DNA from: Ctena decussata
Taxonomy: Eukaryota; Mollusca; Bivalvia; Lucinida; Lucinidae
Length of the DNA stretch: 64,000 nt
Direction: 5' to 3'
Assembly (NCBI GenBank): GCA_963989385.1
Contig: OZ022501.1
Location: forward strand, 87,280,979-87,344,978
The position numbers and the translations under genes were made by a program. Shown here one piece after another: positions 32,504 through 44,346 of the stretch; position 1 is the first letter of the stretch, and every line of letters starts with the position of its first letter. The notes beneath the pieces were generated by a model. It saw only the letters and a program-made list of their open reading frames with translations, was not told the DNA's origin and did not search any database.

Positions 32504-33496
32504 TATATTATTAGTCAAAAAACGATTCGTCGAGCGCTTGCATTTCTATTTAAACGTTGCTTTCCTTAGGTTTAGCTATGTGCATATCTCTTTGTATTTT
32601 CTATATTTTTCAGTTTCGTCTTAAAACATTTCCGTGTATTTTAGGCGGTCATTTTACTTAATAAATATTTACTTTCGCGAGATGCAAAACAACAAATAAC
32701 AAATTGTTAATATCTTTTTGGGTGCGTTCTTCAAAATGTCATGTTTGTGGCAGATTCAAATTATTTATCTTGAGATAAACACTTTTTTCTTCTTCCCAGA
32801 ATTTTCTTATAATGTGAGATGTAGAATAGCAAAGTAGTGTACCTTCAATGAAACATTTTAAACTTAAAACACAGACTATAATTGCAGTGGCATTTATTTT
32901 CTATTAATTTTATTGTCATCTTTTCAGATTTTGTTTTTTCTTTAGCTGCGAGAAAAGTAAAGAGACTGACATATTCACAGCACAAAAACTTTTAATGTTT
33001 TAGTCATGCGACTGTCTTTATTCTGTATGCTCATATTATTTTCATCAATTTGTAAGTCGCACTAAATAAAAATTTCTATTCATCTACTGAAAACGATAAC
33101 TTTTCTTCGGTGAAATAAAAAAAACGGACGATCTTTTTACAGTTTTGAGTATATTATATTTACAAACTGGTGGAATACATACAAATAAATAAGGTGAAAA
33201 ACTATCAAAATACAGTTCAGTGTCTCAACTTCCTTTCACGTGCGCTAAACTTTCGCGACTCATTTTTACGCCGAGAAAACTTGAAAGTCACGAAAGTTTA
33301 TCGCCAATGAAAATTGAAAATGTTGTAATGTTAACAATTAAGTCACGCTGATATAATTGTAAACATTAATACAATTATTTATATCGAAAATTATACGAAT
33401 ACTCCAAAAGTGCAAAATCTTTTAGCCGCGAAAAAAAACTGTCGGTTTACAGTACATGTCACAAATCAGCGAACGTGACGCGAATCATAATCTTTA
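32504..33496. other. Unassigned AT-rich sequence
   Basis: No gene or repeat boundary recognised. Confidence 0.5.
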
Positions 33497-33711
33497 TAGG
33501 GTAGAGTCGGGTAACTTCGGAGGAGGGTAAATTCGGACATGCCATTGCCAACAGTGAAAATCCAGATGAGACTGCTCATAATGAGCCGCTTCATCAGATT
33601 TTCACTGTTTGGCCAGTTATTCTTGTTTAAGTTCAAAACAACTGACATATGACAGAAACAATGTAACTGTCCGAATTTACCCGCTGTCCGAAGTTACCCG
33701 ACTCTCCCCTA
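33497..33711. mobile_element. 215-bp TIR MITE (TAGGGTAGAGTCGGGTAACT)
   Basis: The left TAGGGTAGAGTCGGGTAACTTCGG and right CCGAAGTTACCCGACTCTCCCCTA ends are inverses over about 44 bp with few mismatches (also GGGTAAATTCGGACA/TGTCCGAATTTACCC). The centre holds AGTGAAAATC...GATTTTCACT. The first eight bases match the terminus of the 1.04-kb element at 3020. Confidence 0.85.
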
Positions 33712-35249
33712 ATGTAATAACAGTGTAAATCCTGAATAGCGTTGAAGTGTAACAGACACATTGCGCGTTCTCTGGAGTCTATTTTTACATGGCGTTTAGC
33801 ACATTTAGAAAAGACACTGTGCACTTTCAGTCTATATTTCTTTTCCGTTTCCTTGCAAACAGACGGAACAGAATGATCAAACAGAACAAGAAAAGGAATA
33901 CTAAATCCAGCGTGTTTATCAAATTTTATTTTACTGCTAGTTACAAACACTTTTCTATGTTTAACAAAGCATTCCGAACAGGTTTATAGATATTGATATA
34001 TTTCAATAAAACTTTAACAATTTGCTTGCGAAAATTTCCAAACAAACAGAGAAACGAAACTCCAAATATTTTAACATGAAAGACACACCGTACAGCTTCA
34101 TCTACTCTTCAATAAACTAGTTTGTAAGAAGTTAAAACTAAAACTAAACCTAAGGATAAAGAAATTCTCATCTTATCAGGAAGCCAACTTAACCTGGAGG
34201 AGAGTTTTGCGCGCGCGCCATTCGTTATTAGATGTTTATGTCCCGGCGGCAGGAAAACCGACATTTTCATGAGAAACACGAATCGGTCGGCCTTAGGCTG
34301 GTGTCTGACCGCTGTCCGAATGGCCTTGCTGACATCATTATTAAATTTGCTTCAGGATTTATTTAATAACTTCACTAAAATCGATCTTTGAGCTATAATG
34401 ATATTTAGTTTCAAAGAAGATAGCCATTGATTTTTGCACATGGAGAATATTTTACATGATAGAATTTATGAAGCCAGCTAAACAGTAGACTTTTCTCTTT
34501 CCATCTTGACATCTTAGCTTTTGTTTTAATGATCAGTAGTAGTCATGTAAAATTGTTGCTTTATGCCATCGCTGTATTGTTATTGATATTTTACTTTAAC
34601 TACTTTCAATTTTTAATCATTTCATTATAAATATCATTTGTACCTAATAATGATTTGTGACGTCAGTTTATCAAAATCATTCTGCAAGTCTTTTAAAACG
34701 ACTAAACTGCTATTTTGCCGCAAACAAATAAACTTTTATACATCTTAAATTCATCTTAACTGTAGGAAAATTTAGTATAATATGCTACATATTTCAAGTA
34801 AAACAATCAGCTACAACAGTGGGGAATAATTTGACAATGTCGACGCATTATACATTACATGTAATGACACCACCCTTCCAAGTCATATAGAGAATGTAGG
34901 TGCTTAATTACCAAATATTTTGGTTGGGCAAAAAACAGTCTATCTTTCTCTGGCTTCCCTTTTCGATGGCTTCAGAACTGAAGTTCATGAAAAATTCGAT
35001 TTTTAGATATTTTGATGACCTGTTAAATATCGACAATATCAACTTTTAGGTCAGTTTGATATAGCCATCAGAACTCAATTAGTCCTTCGATACCAAAGCA
35101 CATTACATTTTATCTATTTCCAATGGTTGTACAAGCGCCATGAATTTAATGTTGAGTTCTTGTTTCTCATCGTATTTTATTTACACTATGTTACCTTGGG
35201 GACAATTCTGAAATACTTGTAGAAGAGTTCAAAGTACCAAAATCAAAAT
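33712..35249. other. Unassigned AT-rich sequence
   Basis: Two overlapping opposite-strand frames near 33633-33989 (105 and 66 aa) show no family motif. Otherwise nothing distinctive. Confidence 0.5.
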
Positions 35250-35483
35250 AAGCTGCGACACGACAAAACCAACAATGTGGTTGTGCACCCAGCGCAGACT
35301 CAGATCAGCTTGGGCATCCGCCCAGTCTGATCAGTCTTCCCTGTCCGCATGAAGGTAGCTTAGACCCTTAGCTACCCTTTGAGCACTTAACGAAGAGTCT
35401 GATCAAACTGGGCGGCTGCCCAGGCTAATTTGAGTCTTCACTGGGCGCACAACCACATTGTTGGTTTTGTCGTGTCGCGGCTC
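35250..35483. mobile_element. GAGCCGCGAC foldback MITE, copy 4
   Basis: Left end AAGCTGCGACACGACAAAAC (two base changes) and right end ...GTCGTGTCGCGGCTC. Reverse-oriented centre as in copy 3. Flanked by AAAT on both sides, a likely 4-bp TSD. Confidence 0.9.
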
Positions 35484-36639
35484 AAATAGAAATTCCGAGC
35501 TCATAAACCAGAGAAACATTGACAGATCTGAAATATTTTGGTACACAGACATGGACCCCCCAAAACAGAGGTGTTATCAGGTTCTCGCGAATAGTAAACA
35601 TCACTTGCATATTAGAATACATTCGACAAACAAGACATGTCGGAATTTGAGTGTCAGAGTGACTTAGTTTATAAAGTTTACGAAACTATTGGGAACTACA
35701 TTTTTCCAAAAAATTCAAAAAATCATTGTTCGTTATAACAGAATAGGGTATCAAACGGAGATTATGTTACAGAGTGCATGCCTAGGCTTTAACCCAATCA
35801 TAGTTGCCGACATTGTTTTCCTCTTCAATTGCCCGACGATGGGTCGAACCTAAGACTGATTAAACGCCGCGAGCTAATGCGTTTTAGTAATCTGTTGATG
35901 CCCGATGAAACGTCCAAATAGTTTAGCAATAGTTATCTGTGTTATCTGTCTCCATGAGCCTTCATCTGAGTTTCGTCATAGTGGTTCAAATGGGTTCCGT
36001 TGTGACTGAGTCAGACAGCATCCAAGCAAGCCAAACAGTCATGTGTATTTAGAGTAGCATCGGTTTGTCTTCACCACAGATTCCTTTATGGGAAAGATGT
36101 TGACGTTTTGGTTTCAACTGACTGTTTATTCCGCTGATTCCGATGTTGATCCATTTTTTTTTTCAATAATTTTGTGGCAATAGGTCGAGGAACCTCTCCT
36201 CTCGTTTCCTGGTTCGACAACTTTTTTCTGTTAAACATTGTGATCGCCTCACGAAGGGAAGAAGAGATATGGCTGTGCTGCCGATTTTTCCTTGCAGTTT
36301 CGTATGTAACGTTTCTTTTTCTTAGTACCTAAAGGAGGACGGGGATATTTGCTTGCGGCACTCCTAGAAGATTTTTACATTGCAGAAGCACTTTCTTTTC
36401 AATGTTATTGGAGGCACTCTTGATGCCAAACGTTAGATTGAAAAGACTTATGTTCAACTTGAGTTATATGGTAACTTTATGGGTGACTAAGTGTACAAAT
36501 TGATGTTTGTTCTTGTTCATTCCGTTTTCTATATATGAAAATAAAAAACAAGTTAAAATTGATGTTTTATGTGTTACTAACATGAACTATTTAGTGCCTT
36601 TTAACATTACGAGTAAATTCAAAGAGTAACTATACTTCT
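35484..36639. other. Unassigned sequence
   Basis: No supported gene. A GGTTCGACCCATCG word on the minus strand at about 35838-35852 looks like an isolated B-box remnant. Confidence 0.45.
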
Positions 36640-37540
36640 GATAAGGTGGGTATAATTTCTGCCTGCATGTATTGCCCAGACGTTTCTGCATATAAATATA
36701 GCAATGTTTCTGCAAACATTATAGGTTTCTCGAATGGCATGTATTAGTTCTGTCGACATTTTTAAGATTTCTCGTCTTTGCAGATGTGGATGTAGACCTT
36801 CTCCTGCGTATATTGTAGACTGGTAAAATTCTGCAGATAAGAATGCAGATTTTACCTGCATATTCATTGGGCATTTCGTAAAACGTGTATAGTTTATGTT
36901 CATATTGATGAAGATATTTTCCTGTAGCAACTATAGTAAAGGGTATATTAATTCTACAGGGAAACATTTTGAACATAATGTGTACACGTATTTTCTGTAG
37001 CTAAAGCTGTGATACTTTCTTGCACATCTTGCAAAACATACTCGTAGTACATGAATGTAGTATCTATCCCACAGATCAGCTATTCTACACATTTTTCCTG
37101 TTGTACTTTTCGTATTGCATAAACAGTATCAACACATATCAAAACAGAACCGGAGAGCACTTTATTAAACTAAATCATATCTCAACCCACCTGCAGGTGG
37201 CATAAGAGACTACATGACAAATTACTATGTACAGAACACACAACATAAAAACATGTAAAACAATTCATTGGCAAATTTAGCAGCAAGTAAGTCATCTTAA
37301 AATATGGGAATGAACTGACAATAACGTCAAGTCTTCTATATGTCAGATAAAGCCTCAGAAACTGACAGCATAACTACAGACTTTTCAATATTTTATTATC
37401 AAACGACTGTGTATAACTTCTGCAGCTACTGCAACACACACACATATACTTGAAGATATTTTCTTATCGTAATAACAGATATAGTTGCACACAAATCTCG
37501 TAAAACTGATTGCGATGACCCCCCGCCCTTTATACCCCCA

Positions 37541-37591
<51 letters not shown>

Positions 37592-38335
37592 CGCAAAGGA
37601 ATGTATAAATGAAATCGTTAACCAAGTAAACTAAACACGTACATATTCTGTAAATATGGTTGTACATGTAGATATTTTCCCGTGGACTTCTCATAGTTCG
37701 TAATACATGTAAACGTTTCTACAGATATGGTTGTAGATACTTTCTTGCAATAAGTGCTGAACACATCTCGTGAACCCCGGCGTAGAACATTTTCCAAATT
37801 ATGCTGTATATATGTTCCGTCGGCAATGCTGGTATAGAGAGACTGTTTTTGCTGTAGGTATTTTTCAGTAGTAATTGTTGTAGCATCTAGCAAAACCTGT
37901 ACCGTTTCCATAAGTTTAGCTATTCGTAGTTTCTTACAACAACTGTCGTATAATATTCGTAACACGTGTGGTTACAGATACTTTCTTGCAGAAGCTCTTG
38001 TAACAGATGTGTAAATTCAGTAGGTTTGTCTTTAGATATTTTCTTGCACACCACGTGTGTCAGTTTTGCAGATAAAGATGTAAATATATTCCAGAATATG
38101 ATGAAAAACTTTTCGGAAACACGTATAAACCCTGCTGATAAGGTATTGGACATTATCCTATATACATGTATGTAAAGCTTTCGTTAAACATGTTAGCTTA
38201 TAAAGAAAATGTTTTGGGTGGTTTCTCAGAATTGATGTGATACACGTCTTGCTAAATATGAATCTTTTTCTACATATGACTGTGGCTGTAAAAAAAATCC
38301 TGACACGACTACTATATACACATCTTCTACAAGAT
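36640..38335. repeat. Decayed short-period tandem array, left part
   Basis: Variants of TTTCTGCAGATA-GGTTGTAGATATTTTCTTGCA recur dozens of times with irregular 40-70 base spacing (for example 36700, 36780, 36835, 36915, 37670, 37720, 37970 and 38035). Several minus-strand frames stay open through it and share short protein words (GKYLH, EKYLQ), a side effect of the repeat. A second part lies at 39780-40130. Confidence 0.6.
37542..37589. repeat. CA microsatellite
   Basis: About 23 uninterrupted CA units, inside the decayed array. Confidence 0.95.
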
Positions 38336-38340
38336 ATATA

Positions 38341-38925
38341 CTAGCCAAAAGTTCTAACCGGCCACTTAGTTTTTATCAATTTTCCTCAATTCTATTAGCA
38401 ACCGCACAGTCTAGTTTGCAGCCACCGATAGGCGAATACATTGGTAAACCATACCACTAAAAGGTTTGGCATAATTCTGTACACTGTATTCAGGAGGCAC
38501 AAATGAATACGGGTACCCCCATTTTTAAAATTAACAAGAATTTACATTGAGTGGTGGGGTAAGTTTTAACATTTTGACCCACAGCGACCACTGTCATGCA
38601 GGAAATGTGTTCATTTCTGCATAAATCTGTTTCTTCAACCATTTGCTTTAGTAATGAAGTGGTTTTGTTCACGTAAATTGGGTATATCAAAATGTGATTT
38701 TTCACAAATTGTGACGAAATGCTGAATTTTGTGAATTTTAAAAATTGGGGTACTTGTGTTCAACGGCGTTTCGAGGATGTAATGTTAAGGATTTTGTCAA
38801 ACAGTTTGATGGCTAAGTTGACTGACACATCTGCCTATTTGGGAATGTGAAGAGAACTGTAAGATTGGTTAGTGGTTTGAAGAAACTCAATAAAATGTAA
38901 GTGGTCGGTTAGAACTTTTGGCTAG
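38341..38925. mobile_element. 585-bp TIR element with TA flanks
   Basis: The termini CTAGCCAAAAGTTCTAACCG and its inverse ...GGTTAGAACTTTTGGCTAG pair over about 28 bp with one or two mismatches. TA lies on both sides (38339-38340, 38926-38927). The single internal frame (minus, 38490-38705) shows no transposase motif. TIR length and TA target would fit a Tc1/mariner-type MITE; this is inference. Confidence 0.8.
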
Positions 38926-38958
38926 TATATTATATAGATTCTGCCGATAAAAACTATA

Positions 38959-39250
38959 AGCCACATCATGTGACTTCCTACAATGTGGCAGTTTTGTCAT
39001 GTGATATTCAGATCAGCCTTATCGTTTACACCGGTCTATAGAGGTCTCACTGCTACCTGTATGCTTGGACCAATTCTGTAGATGGTTGATGTGACAAGTG
39101 AAGGCTCATTGTTGGTTGTATGCTTGGACTAATTCCATAGATGGTTGATATGACAAGTGAATGCTCTGATCAGACTGCACTGAAGTGCAGTCTGATCAGA
39201 GTCTTCACTTGTCACAATTGCCACTTTGTTTGAAATCACAAGATGTGGCT
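38959..39250. mobile_element. 292-bp MITE with AGCCACATC termini and internal tandem repeat
   Basis: AGCCACATCATGTGACTTCC and the inverse of ...TGAAATCACAAGATGTGGCT pair over about 43 bp. Inside, a 59-bp unit (GTATGCTTGGACYAATTC...GATGGTTGATRTGACAAGTG) is present twice, followed by a perfect CTCTGATCAGACTGCACT/AGTGCAGTCTGATCAGAG hairpin. The DNA theme matches the GAGCCGCGAC MITEs but the termini differ. Confidence 0.8.
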
Positions 39251-39452
39251 CAATTTTTCAGTAGAAATTGCGTTGCATGAGAATCCGAGGTAGTATGCTT
39301 ACAAAATACTCCAAATTGTCCATAGTTCTTCTGTTTGTTCATTTGTTGAGGTTCCTCTTTGTTAGCATGGTGTGTCTCTCATCGAAAAAATGCTTGTCAC
39401 TCTCCTTTCGATTTCTTCGGTGGGATGTTTCTTGTGACTGGTGTTTAGTTCT

Positions 39453-39723
39453 GTTGTTGTTGTGTTATTGTTTAACGTCCACGGTAAACAGGTATGGTCA
39501 TGTCGGGACGGTCAGTTAGCCTAACCGAACTATTCCTGGGCAGGCTTAGACCTCCTTAGCGGTTAACCTGTACTAAGTGCACTTACTTTCACAAATAACT
39601 GACAACTGTCCTTTTTGAATCAGCGGAAGGAGAAATGAAAGTGGCCGGACCGGGTATCGAACCCAGGACATCTGGCTTATAAGTCAGGCGCCCTACCGAT
39701 TGCGCTACGCGGCCCGGCCGTCT
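39453..39723 (-). mobile_element. tRNA-derived SINE, intact copy
   Basis: Read on the minus strand. The head GGCCGGGCCGCGTAGCGCAA has a 7-bp acceptor-type stem (GGCCGGG with TCCGGCC), A-box GTAGCGCAATCGG and B-box GGGTTCGATACCC. The anticodon arm around CTGACTTATAAGCCAG does not form a clean 7-base loop, so it is not a tRNA gene. The body includes ACTTTCATTTCTCCTTCCGC, AAGTGCACTTAGTAC, GGTTAACCGCTAAGGAG and GACCGTCCCGACATGACC. It ends ACGTTAAACAATAACAC followed by an AAC-rich tail. Flanks TTTAGTTCT (39444-39452) and TTTAGCTCT (39724-39732) are a likely TSD, one mismatch. Mollusc V-SINE or MetaSINE superfamilies are the obvious candidates. Confidence 0.85.
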
Positions 39724-39779
39724 TTTAGCTCTCTTTACTAGACAGTTTTAGATCTTGTCCCCTGCAGCAAATGCTGTAT

Positions 39780-40130
39780 CATTTCTATATACATCGGTTT
39801 ACATACATGTTTCTGCCAGAATGGCAGTCTGAGTAGATTCTACGTAATCACGATTGCTCGTCAGCAAATAAGGTCGTACGTAGGCTTAATATTTTTCTGC
39901 ACTAATCGTTGCACTTATTTCAGTTGACATATGTTGCTGTTGCTATTTTCCTGCATAAAATTATGTTGAAGACTTCTCTAAAAAAATGCAGTTTCTACAG
40001 ACATGATCGTAGGTATTCTTCTGCACCGTCGGTTGCATATACGTCTAGATTCTGCACATTAGGTTGTACATACTGTCCTGCAGCAGCAGCAGCCACAGCT
40101 GTTGTTAATACCTCCTAAAACCTGCTGTGA
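39780..40130. repeat. Decayed short-period tandem array, right part
   Basis: Continues the theme of 36640-38335: GTAGATTCTACG, TATTTTTCTGCAC, TATTTTCCTGCAT, GTAGGTATTCTTCTGCACC, CTAGATTCTGCACATTAGG, TACTGTCCTGCAGCAG. The intervening 1.4 kb holds three insertions. Confidence 0.55.
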
Positions 40131-40943
40131 AGTAGCTGTCGTTACATTTTAACTGACGGTGGTTGATGCCACTGCTAAACATATGAAGTCTCTAGAGCTG
40201 GATCTAATATTTTCGCAGTGATGATTGCAGCCTCTTTGGCAAAGACACATTTTGTTCTATGAGCATATTTACGGGTGTAAATATGAATTTTATGAGAACA
40301 TTTAGATATGAAAATTTGATAAATCCGTCAACTTGTGGGTACACAGCATCGTTTCCTTTATCTCTATTTTGGTATGCGCCTAGCCTGGTTTTACTGCACA
40401 TTTTCGTGCAAAATTGTTTGGAATGGCATAGATGTTATGGGGCATGTAGGGATTTCGAGTCGAGCTTTTGGTCTTTGACAAATAATCACGGCTTCACAGC
40501 CACTGGTTTGTGCATCACTTCTGGCGCCTTTTTACTGTTTCTAGAGTCCTTATTTATTGCAAGCACAAGAAAGCGGTGAGTTTGTCTCCTTTAAAGAGTG
40601 AAGTGAGATTAGGACAAAATACGAACAAGCAACAGAAACATTGGTTTCTGAAACACGGTCTAGAACCAAAAGTATATCGTAAAACAAGGAACCAGACGCT
40701 ACTGATCCTTTTGGAAACACCGTTACTACTGCAGCTGTTGAATCCAATGTCTTCAGGCCAGAAATTCAAAAGCAGGTTTCTGTAACACACCACCTTTTAA
40801 AGATAAATGGATTTCTTTCTTCAACGCCATCTTCAGATTTTTTACATTTACTTTTGTGGAATTGCTATTGTTGTCTGCAGTGCAAATGCAATTGCAATCT
40901 CTGGTTGTTACATAACATTTGCAATTTCACAGATAAGACAAAT
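40131..40943. other. Unassigned sequence
   Basis: Several overlapping frames of 65-106 aa on both strands, none with a recognisable domain. I do not support any of them as genes. Confidence 0.45.
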
Positions 40944-41179
40944 GGGCCGCGACACGAGAAAACCAACAAAGTGGTTGTGCACCCAGCGCAGACTCTGATC
41001 AGCCTGGGCATCTGCCAAGTCTGATCAGACTCTCCATTAAGCGTTTAAAGGGAAGCTAAGGGTCTTAGCTACCTTCACGGGACAGCGAAAACTCTGATCA
41101 GACTGGGCGGATGCCCAGGCTGATCTGAGTCTGCGCTGGGCGCACATCCACATTGTTGGTTTTCTCGTGTCGCGGCTCA
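40944..41179. mobile_element. GAGCCGCGAC foldback MITE, copy 5
   Basis: Left end GGGCCGCGACACGAGAAAAC, right end ...CTCGTGTCGCGGCTC. Same orientation as copy 1. Flanks AAAT/ATTA do not form a clean TSD. Confidence 0.9.
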
Positions 41180-41344
41180 TTAATGGCTCCAGTGCTCGAC
41201 TGCTTCTGTCTGGCCTTTTTCGTCACGATTTCTCCTTCGAAGATGAATATTTTCTTTAAATCACCTTTCAGCACTTTCCTCATGGGGTTAGCACCAACCG
41301 TCAGTCTGAACACGACGGACTTTCCTTTCTTGATATTGCCTATC

Positions 41345-41585
41345 AAGGAAAATTTATGACGTGCAGCTCACAAGAAAGGTTCTTAGCGTGACTGCGAACA
41401 GCAAAAGCTCAGATGAGAGTGTGCAGTCGCACATTCTGAGCAGAGCCATTGCCGTTCGCATACAGGATATATGAACCCTGAGGATCACAATGCTCCAGCT
41501 AGAGTGCATAGCTGTACAGACTGGTTTAAACCATGTCTGTTCGCACATGCATAAGATTCCTTGAAGAATACAGCAGCTCATATAT
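41345..41585. mobile_element. Diverged MITE related to the 60.85-kb copy
   Basis: Contains GACTGCGAACAGCAAAAGCTCAGA, TGTGCAGTCGCACATTCTGAGCAGAGCC and CAGACTGGTTTAAACC, between TGACGTGCAGCTCA and AGCAGCTCATA. It resembles 60850-61084 (GAATAGCAAAGGTTCAGAGCAG, ACAGACTGGTTTGAGTC) and 51330-51490. Termini are eroded. Confidence 0.5.
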
Positions 41586-41990
41586 TCACTTTATAATCCA
41601 TTCTTTGAGTGGCTTAATGTTGCTCCAAGTGGCTTGAAACTGCTCATATTGTCTTATCAACATTCTCAAGATCACAGAAAGGTGCGTGTAGCGGCACGTG
41701 CGTTTTGTTTTAAATCTTAGCAATTTATCAAAAGGCACTAAACTATTCATCAAGTTAATCATCGACCACCTTGAGAGTTTTCTTGAAAAAATGGTTATAT
41801 TAAAGCAGAAAACCTGTTAACTTTGTAATGAATTGCATCTTAACTATTATTTGTTTTAAATTCAGAAAGGCAGGATCTTTTTCCATTTGTTTCAAATAAT
41901 AATGCTTAATGTGTGCGTATCAGTTTTCAGAATCTCCAGACTGGCTATACTCAGATGAAGGTATTACCTTGGTCAGACAGGGCTTTCGGT
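41586..41990. other. Unassigned sequence
   Basis: No gene or repeat boundary recognised. Confidence 0.5.
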
Positions 41991-42625
41991 ATTTTGCGGA
42001 ACGGCAGACATTTTATGGTATAAATCGCATTAAAAATGTTTAAGATTTTCAAGGGGGATAATAAATGCGATTTATTCCGCATTAAGAATGTATACATTTT
42101 TCAAGGGAGGTAATAAATACGATTCATTTCGTAAATAATATGCAAATTTAGCAACCAAATTCGTTGTAATAATCAATACATACGAGTTGATGTTCCGTTT
42201 CGTTCCATGAAGATAATGAACGGACGATCGGCGCCCCGTTACTGCGGCTATGGATTCGTTCCGCTAAGGTGCGGGGGGACGTCGATAGGAGAATTAAAAT
42301 ACTACTTCCATGAAGATACCCAAAACATAAACTGATGCCACAGTTTCTAATCACAATCTGGGGCTATTGGTAATGTGCGGAATTGTTAAATTGGAAGAAA
42401 TGCCGATAGGCGCCGACTGTGATCGGTGACCGAGGCATCATTCACTGTACTTGGCTACTGGTATTTTGCGGAACGGAACGGAATGGAACATAGACGTTTT
42501 ACGGAATAAATCGCATTGAAATTTGAGTTTGACAAGGGAGGTAATAAATGCGATTTATGTCGTAAAATAATATGCAAATTAAGAAACCAAATATATTATA
42601 ATAATCAATGGTTTCTGACTCAAGA
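41991..42625. repeat. Direct repeat pair, TTTTGCGGAACGG family
   Basis: Copies at about 41991-42174 and 42461-42625 share ATTTTGCGGAACGG, TAAATCGCATTRAAA, CAAGGGAGGTAATAAATGCG, ATTTATTCCGCAT or TTATGTCGTAAA, AATAATATGCAAATT, AACCAAAT and AATAATCAATG. A short piece is also at 12849. The class is unknown. Confidence 0.65.
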
Positions 42626-42726
42626 AACCAGTAGGGTGGGCGGTTACGGGCATTGGACGGACACACGGCGCCAAGTGTGTGCAACTATGGTTACGTACCG
42701 TTGAGCCACTTGGGTAACGTCGATAA

Positions 42727-42748
42727 GAGAACTGAACTGAACTGAACG
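42727..42748 (+). repeat. ACTGA short tandem, possible LINE tail
   Basis: Three to four ACTGA units directly after TCGATAAGAG. Similar (ACTGA)n tails end CR1-like 3' ends, and the intact element in this window ends TTTAAACTGAACT, but no 3' UTR could be recognised upstream. Confidence 0.35.
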
Positions 42749-42778
42749 GTTACGGGCTAGTACTAGGAGTAGCTATTC

Positions 42779-42824
42779 CGCTATAAAATTCAGATTCAAA
42801 GTAGATCATCTGAATTTTATAGCG
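42779..42824. repeat. Perfect 17-bp stem hairpin
   Basis: CGCTATAAAATTCAGAT and its exact inverse are separated by 12 bases. Confidence 0.85.
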
Positions 42825-43199
42825 AAATGTTAGCTGATTTCGGAGATGCACCATGGCACCAGCCTCAGTTCTACTCGAGGAGGCTTAACAATTTTAGTTT
42901 ATATTTATAATGGTTTTGTATTCTCCGAGACGTACTGAAAGGTTTTCACGACGTGTTTAGAGACTCGAAGGCACTGTCAAAACCTCTGGAAAACAAGACA
43001 CTCCTTCATTTATATTATAGTGTCGTAAGAGGCAAAATGCTGAGGCAACTTTGTACTTTCACGTGACTGCTACTTACATTTCGCGTGAGTGTTATTTAGT
43101 TTAAACAATATTTTATTCGCATAAATTACATACAAACAGCAATTGTACTATTACAAACAACAAGTAATATATGCAAATGGGATTCAGAGTGTCTTTACA

Positions 43200-43385
43200 T
43201 ATATGTAAGCTGGGTGTTATGAAGGTTGTATTGTATTGTATGATGAAATGACGGTTTCACTTTTTCTCCATTTTTGTCGTTTATATATGTTATGTATGTA
43301 TATATGTTATGTATGTTTAATGAGGGGAAGATTGGCTTTGCCAACTGAGCCACCCTCACTAAATAAAGTCCTTACTTACTTACTT
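43200..43385 (+). mobile_element. 3' end of a CR1-like LINE
   Basis: Ends in AAATAAAGTC followed by (CTTA)n, preceded by TTATGTATGTATATATGTTATG and GCCACCCTCACTAAATAAAG. A polyadenylation-like signal directly before a short tandem tail is typical of CR1-type 3' ends. The 5' part is truncated and its border is not visible. Confidence 0.5.
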
Positions 43386-43448
43386 CGATAGAACTTTTCT
43401 ATTCTATATCTGGGTGAAAATAAGTTCATTCTCTCCTTCTGTCTCGAT

Positions 43449-43472
43449 TTATTATTATTATTATTATTATTT
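43449..43472. repeat. ATT microsatellite
   Basis: Eight ATT units. Confidence 0.9.
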
Positions 43473-44346
43473 TCCAATTTCGTTAATGTTGCAAAATTGC
43501 GTTTACTTTGATAATTTGTAGTCTTTTTGTTTGTTTGTTTTTATATTTGCTGAGTAGGGCCTAGTATTTTTCTGTTCTCCTATTTTTGATTTTATGGCCA
43601 GTGTTGGGATAACAGCCACTCTACGTCAGAACTGTAAAGGCATCTGGACCAGAATTCGAATCTTGTCAACTTGAAATTAATAAGAAGGACGACAAAACAA
43701 ACATACAATGTGTCTACCGCGGAAAGATAATTATTAAAGCCTCAAATCTTAAGAAAAGTTTTATACATATTTAGCAGGGCGTGAAATTGTTCGTTTTTAC
43801 ACATGATCTCATGTATTAGACACTTTTATTATCATCCCATGTTTAACAATGATAAAACCGACACCAAATCAGCCTCGTTTTGAGAAATTTGTATTAAGAC
43901 AGATACTGCGCATGCCCAGCACAGGCTTTGTGCATGCCCAACTGGTCCAAGCATGCGCGATTGGACATATAGAAATGTACAATACTCATTTTTTCTTTCG
44001 CTAACTGCGCATGCTTTGACCAGACTGCGCACGCGCTGTCTGGTAAAAGCATTCGCAGTTCGCGTATGTCTAACTTCCGGTTTTCCGACGACTCGGGTCA
44101 AGTCGAAATTTGTTGGACAAAAGTGATGGTAAATTTAATTCTCACAAACAACCATTTAATACCACAAGTAACTCAATTTCCCGCAACAGAATGGTTAGAA
44201 ATATTTCAGGCTCTCAATAGTATACTACCATTTTAATTTTGGAAGGAAATGAAACAGTTTTCACTTTATTTTATTTACAGTGATTTTTTTCGATAGTCGG
44301 ACATTGGCAATTATGCCTGAACTAATTCAACACATATTAGGGAACG

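Noticed and set aside
33633..33989. Overlapping 105-aa and 66-aa frames
   Set aside because: Opposite strands, no motif; the longer one begins within the MITE at 33497-33711.
36640..38335. CRISPR-like array
   Set aside because: Repeat units are degenerate, irregularly spaced and have no constant repeat/spacer pattern; the sequence is eukaryotic.
39650..39716. tRNA gene on the minus strand (apparent UAU anticodon)
   Set aside because: The anticodon arm does not form a normal stem with a 7-base loop, the same sequence recurs at 62145-62215, and both are joined to a SINE body with a tail and TSD.
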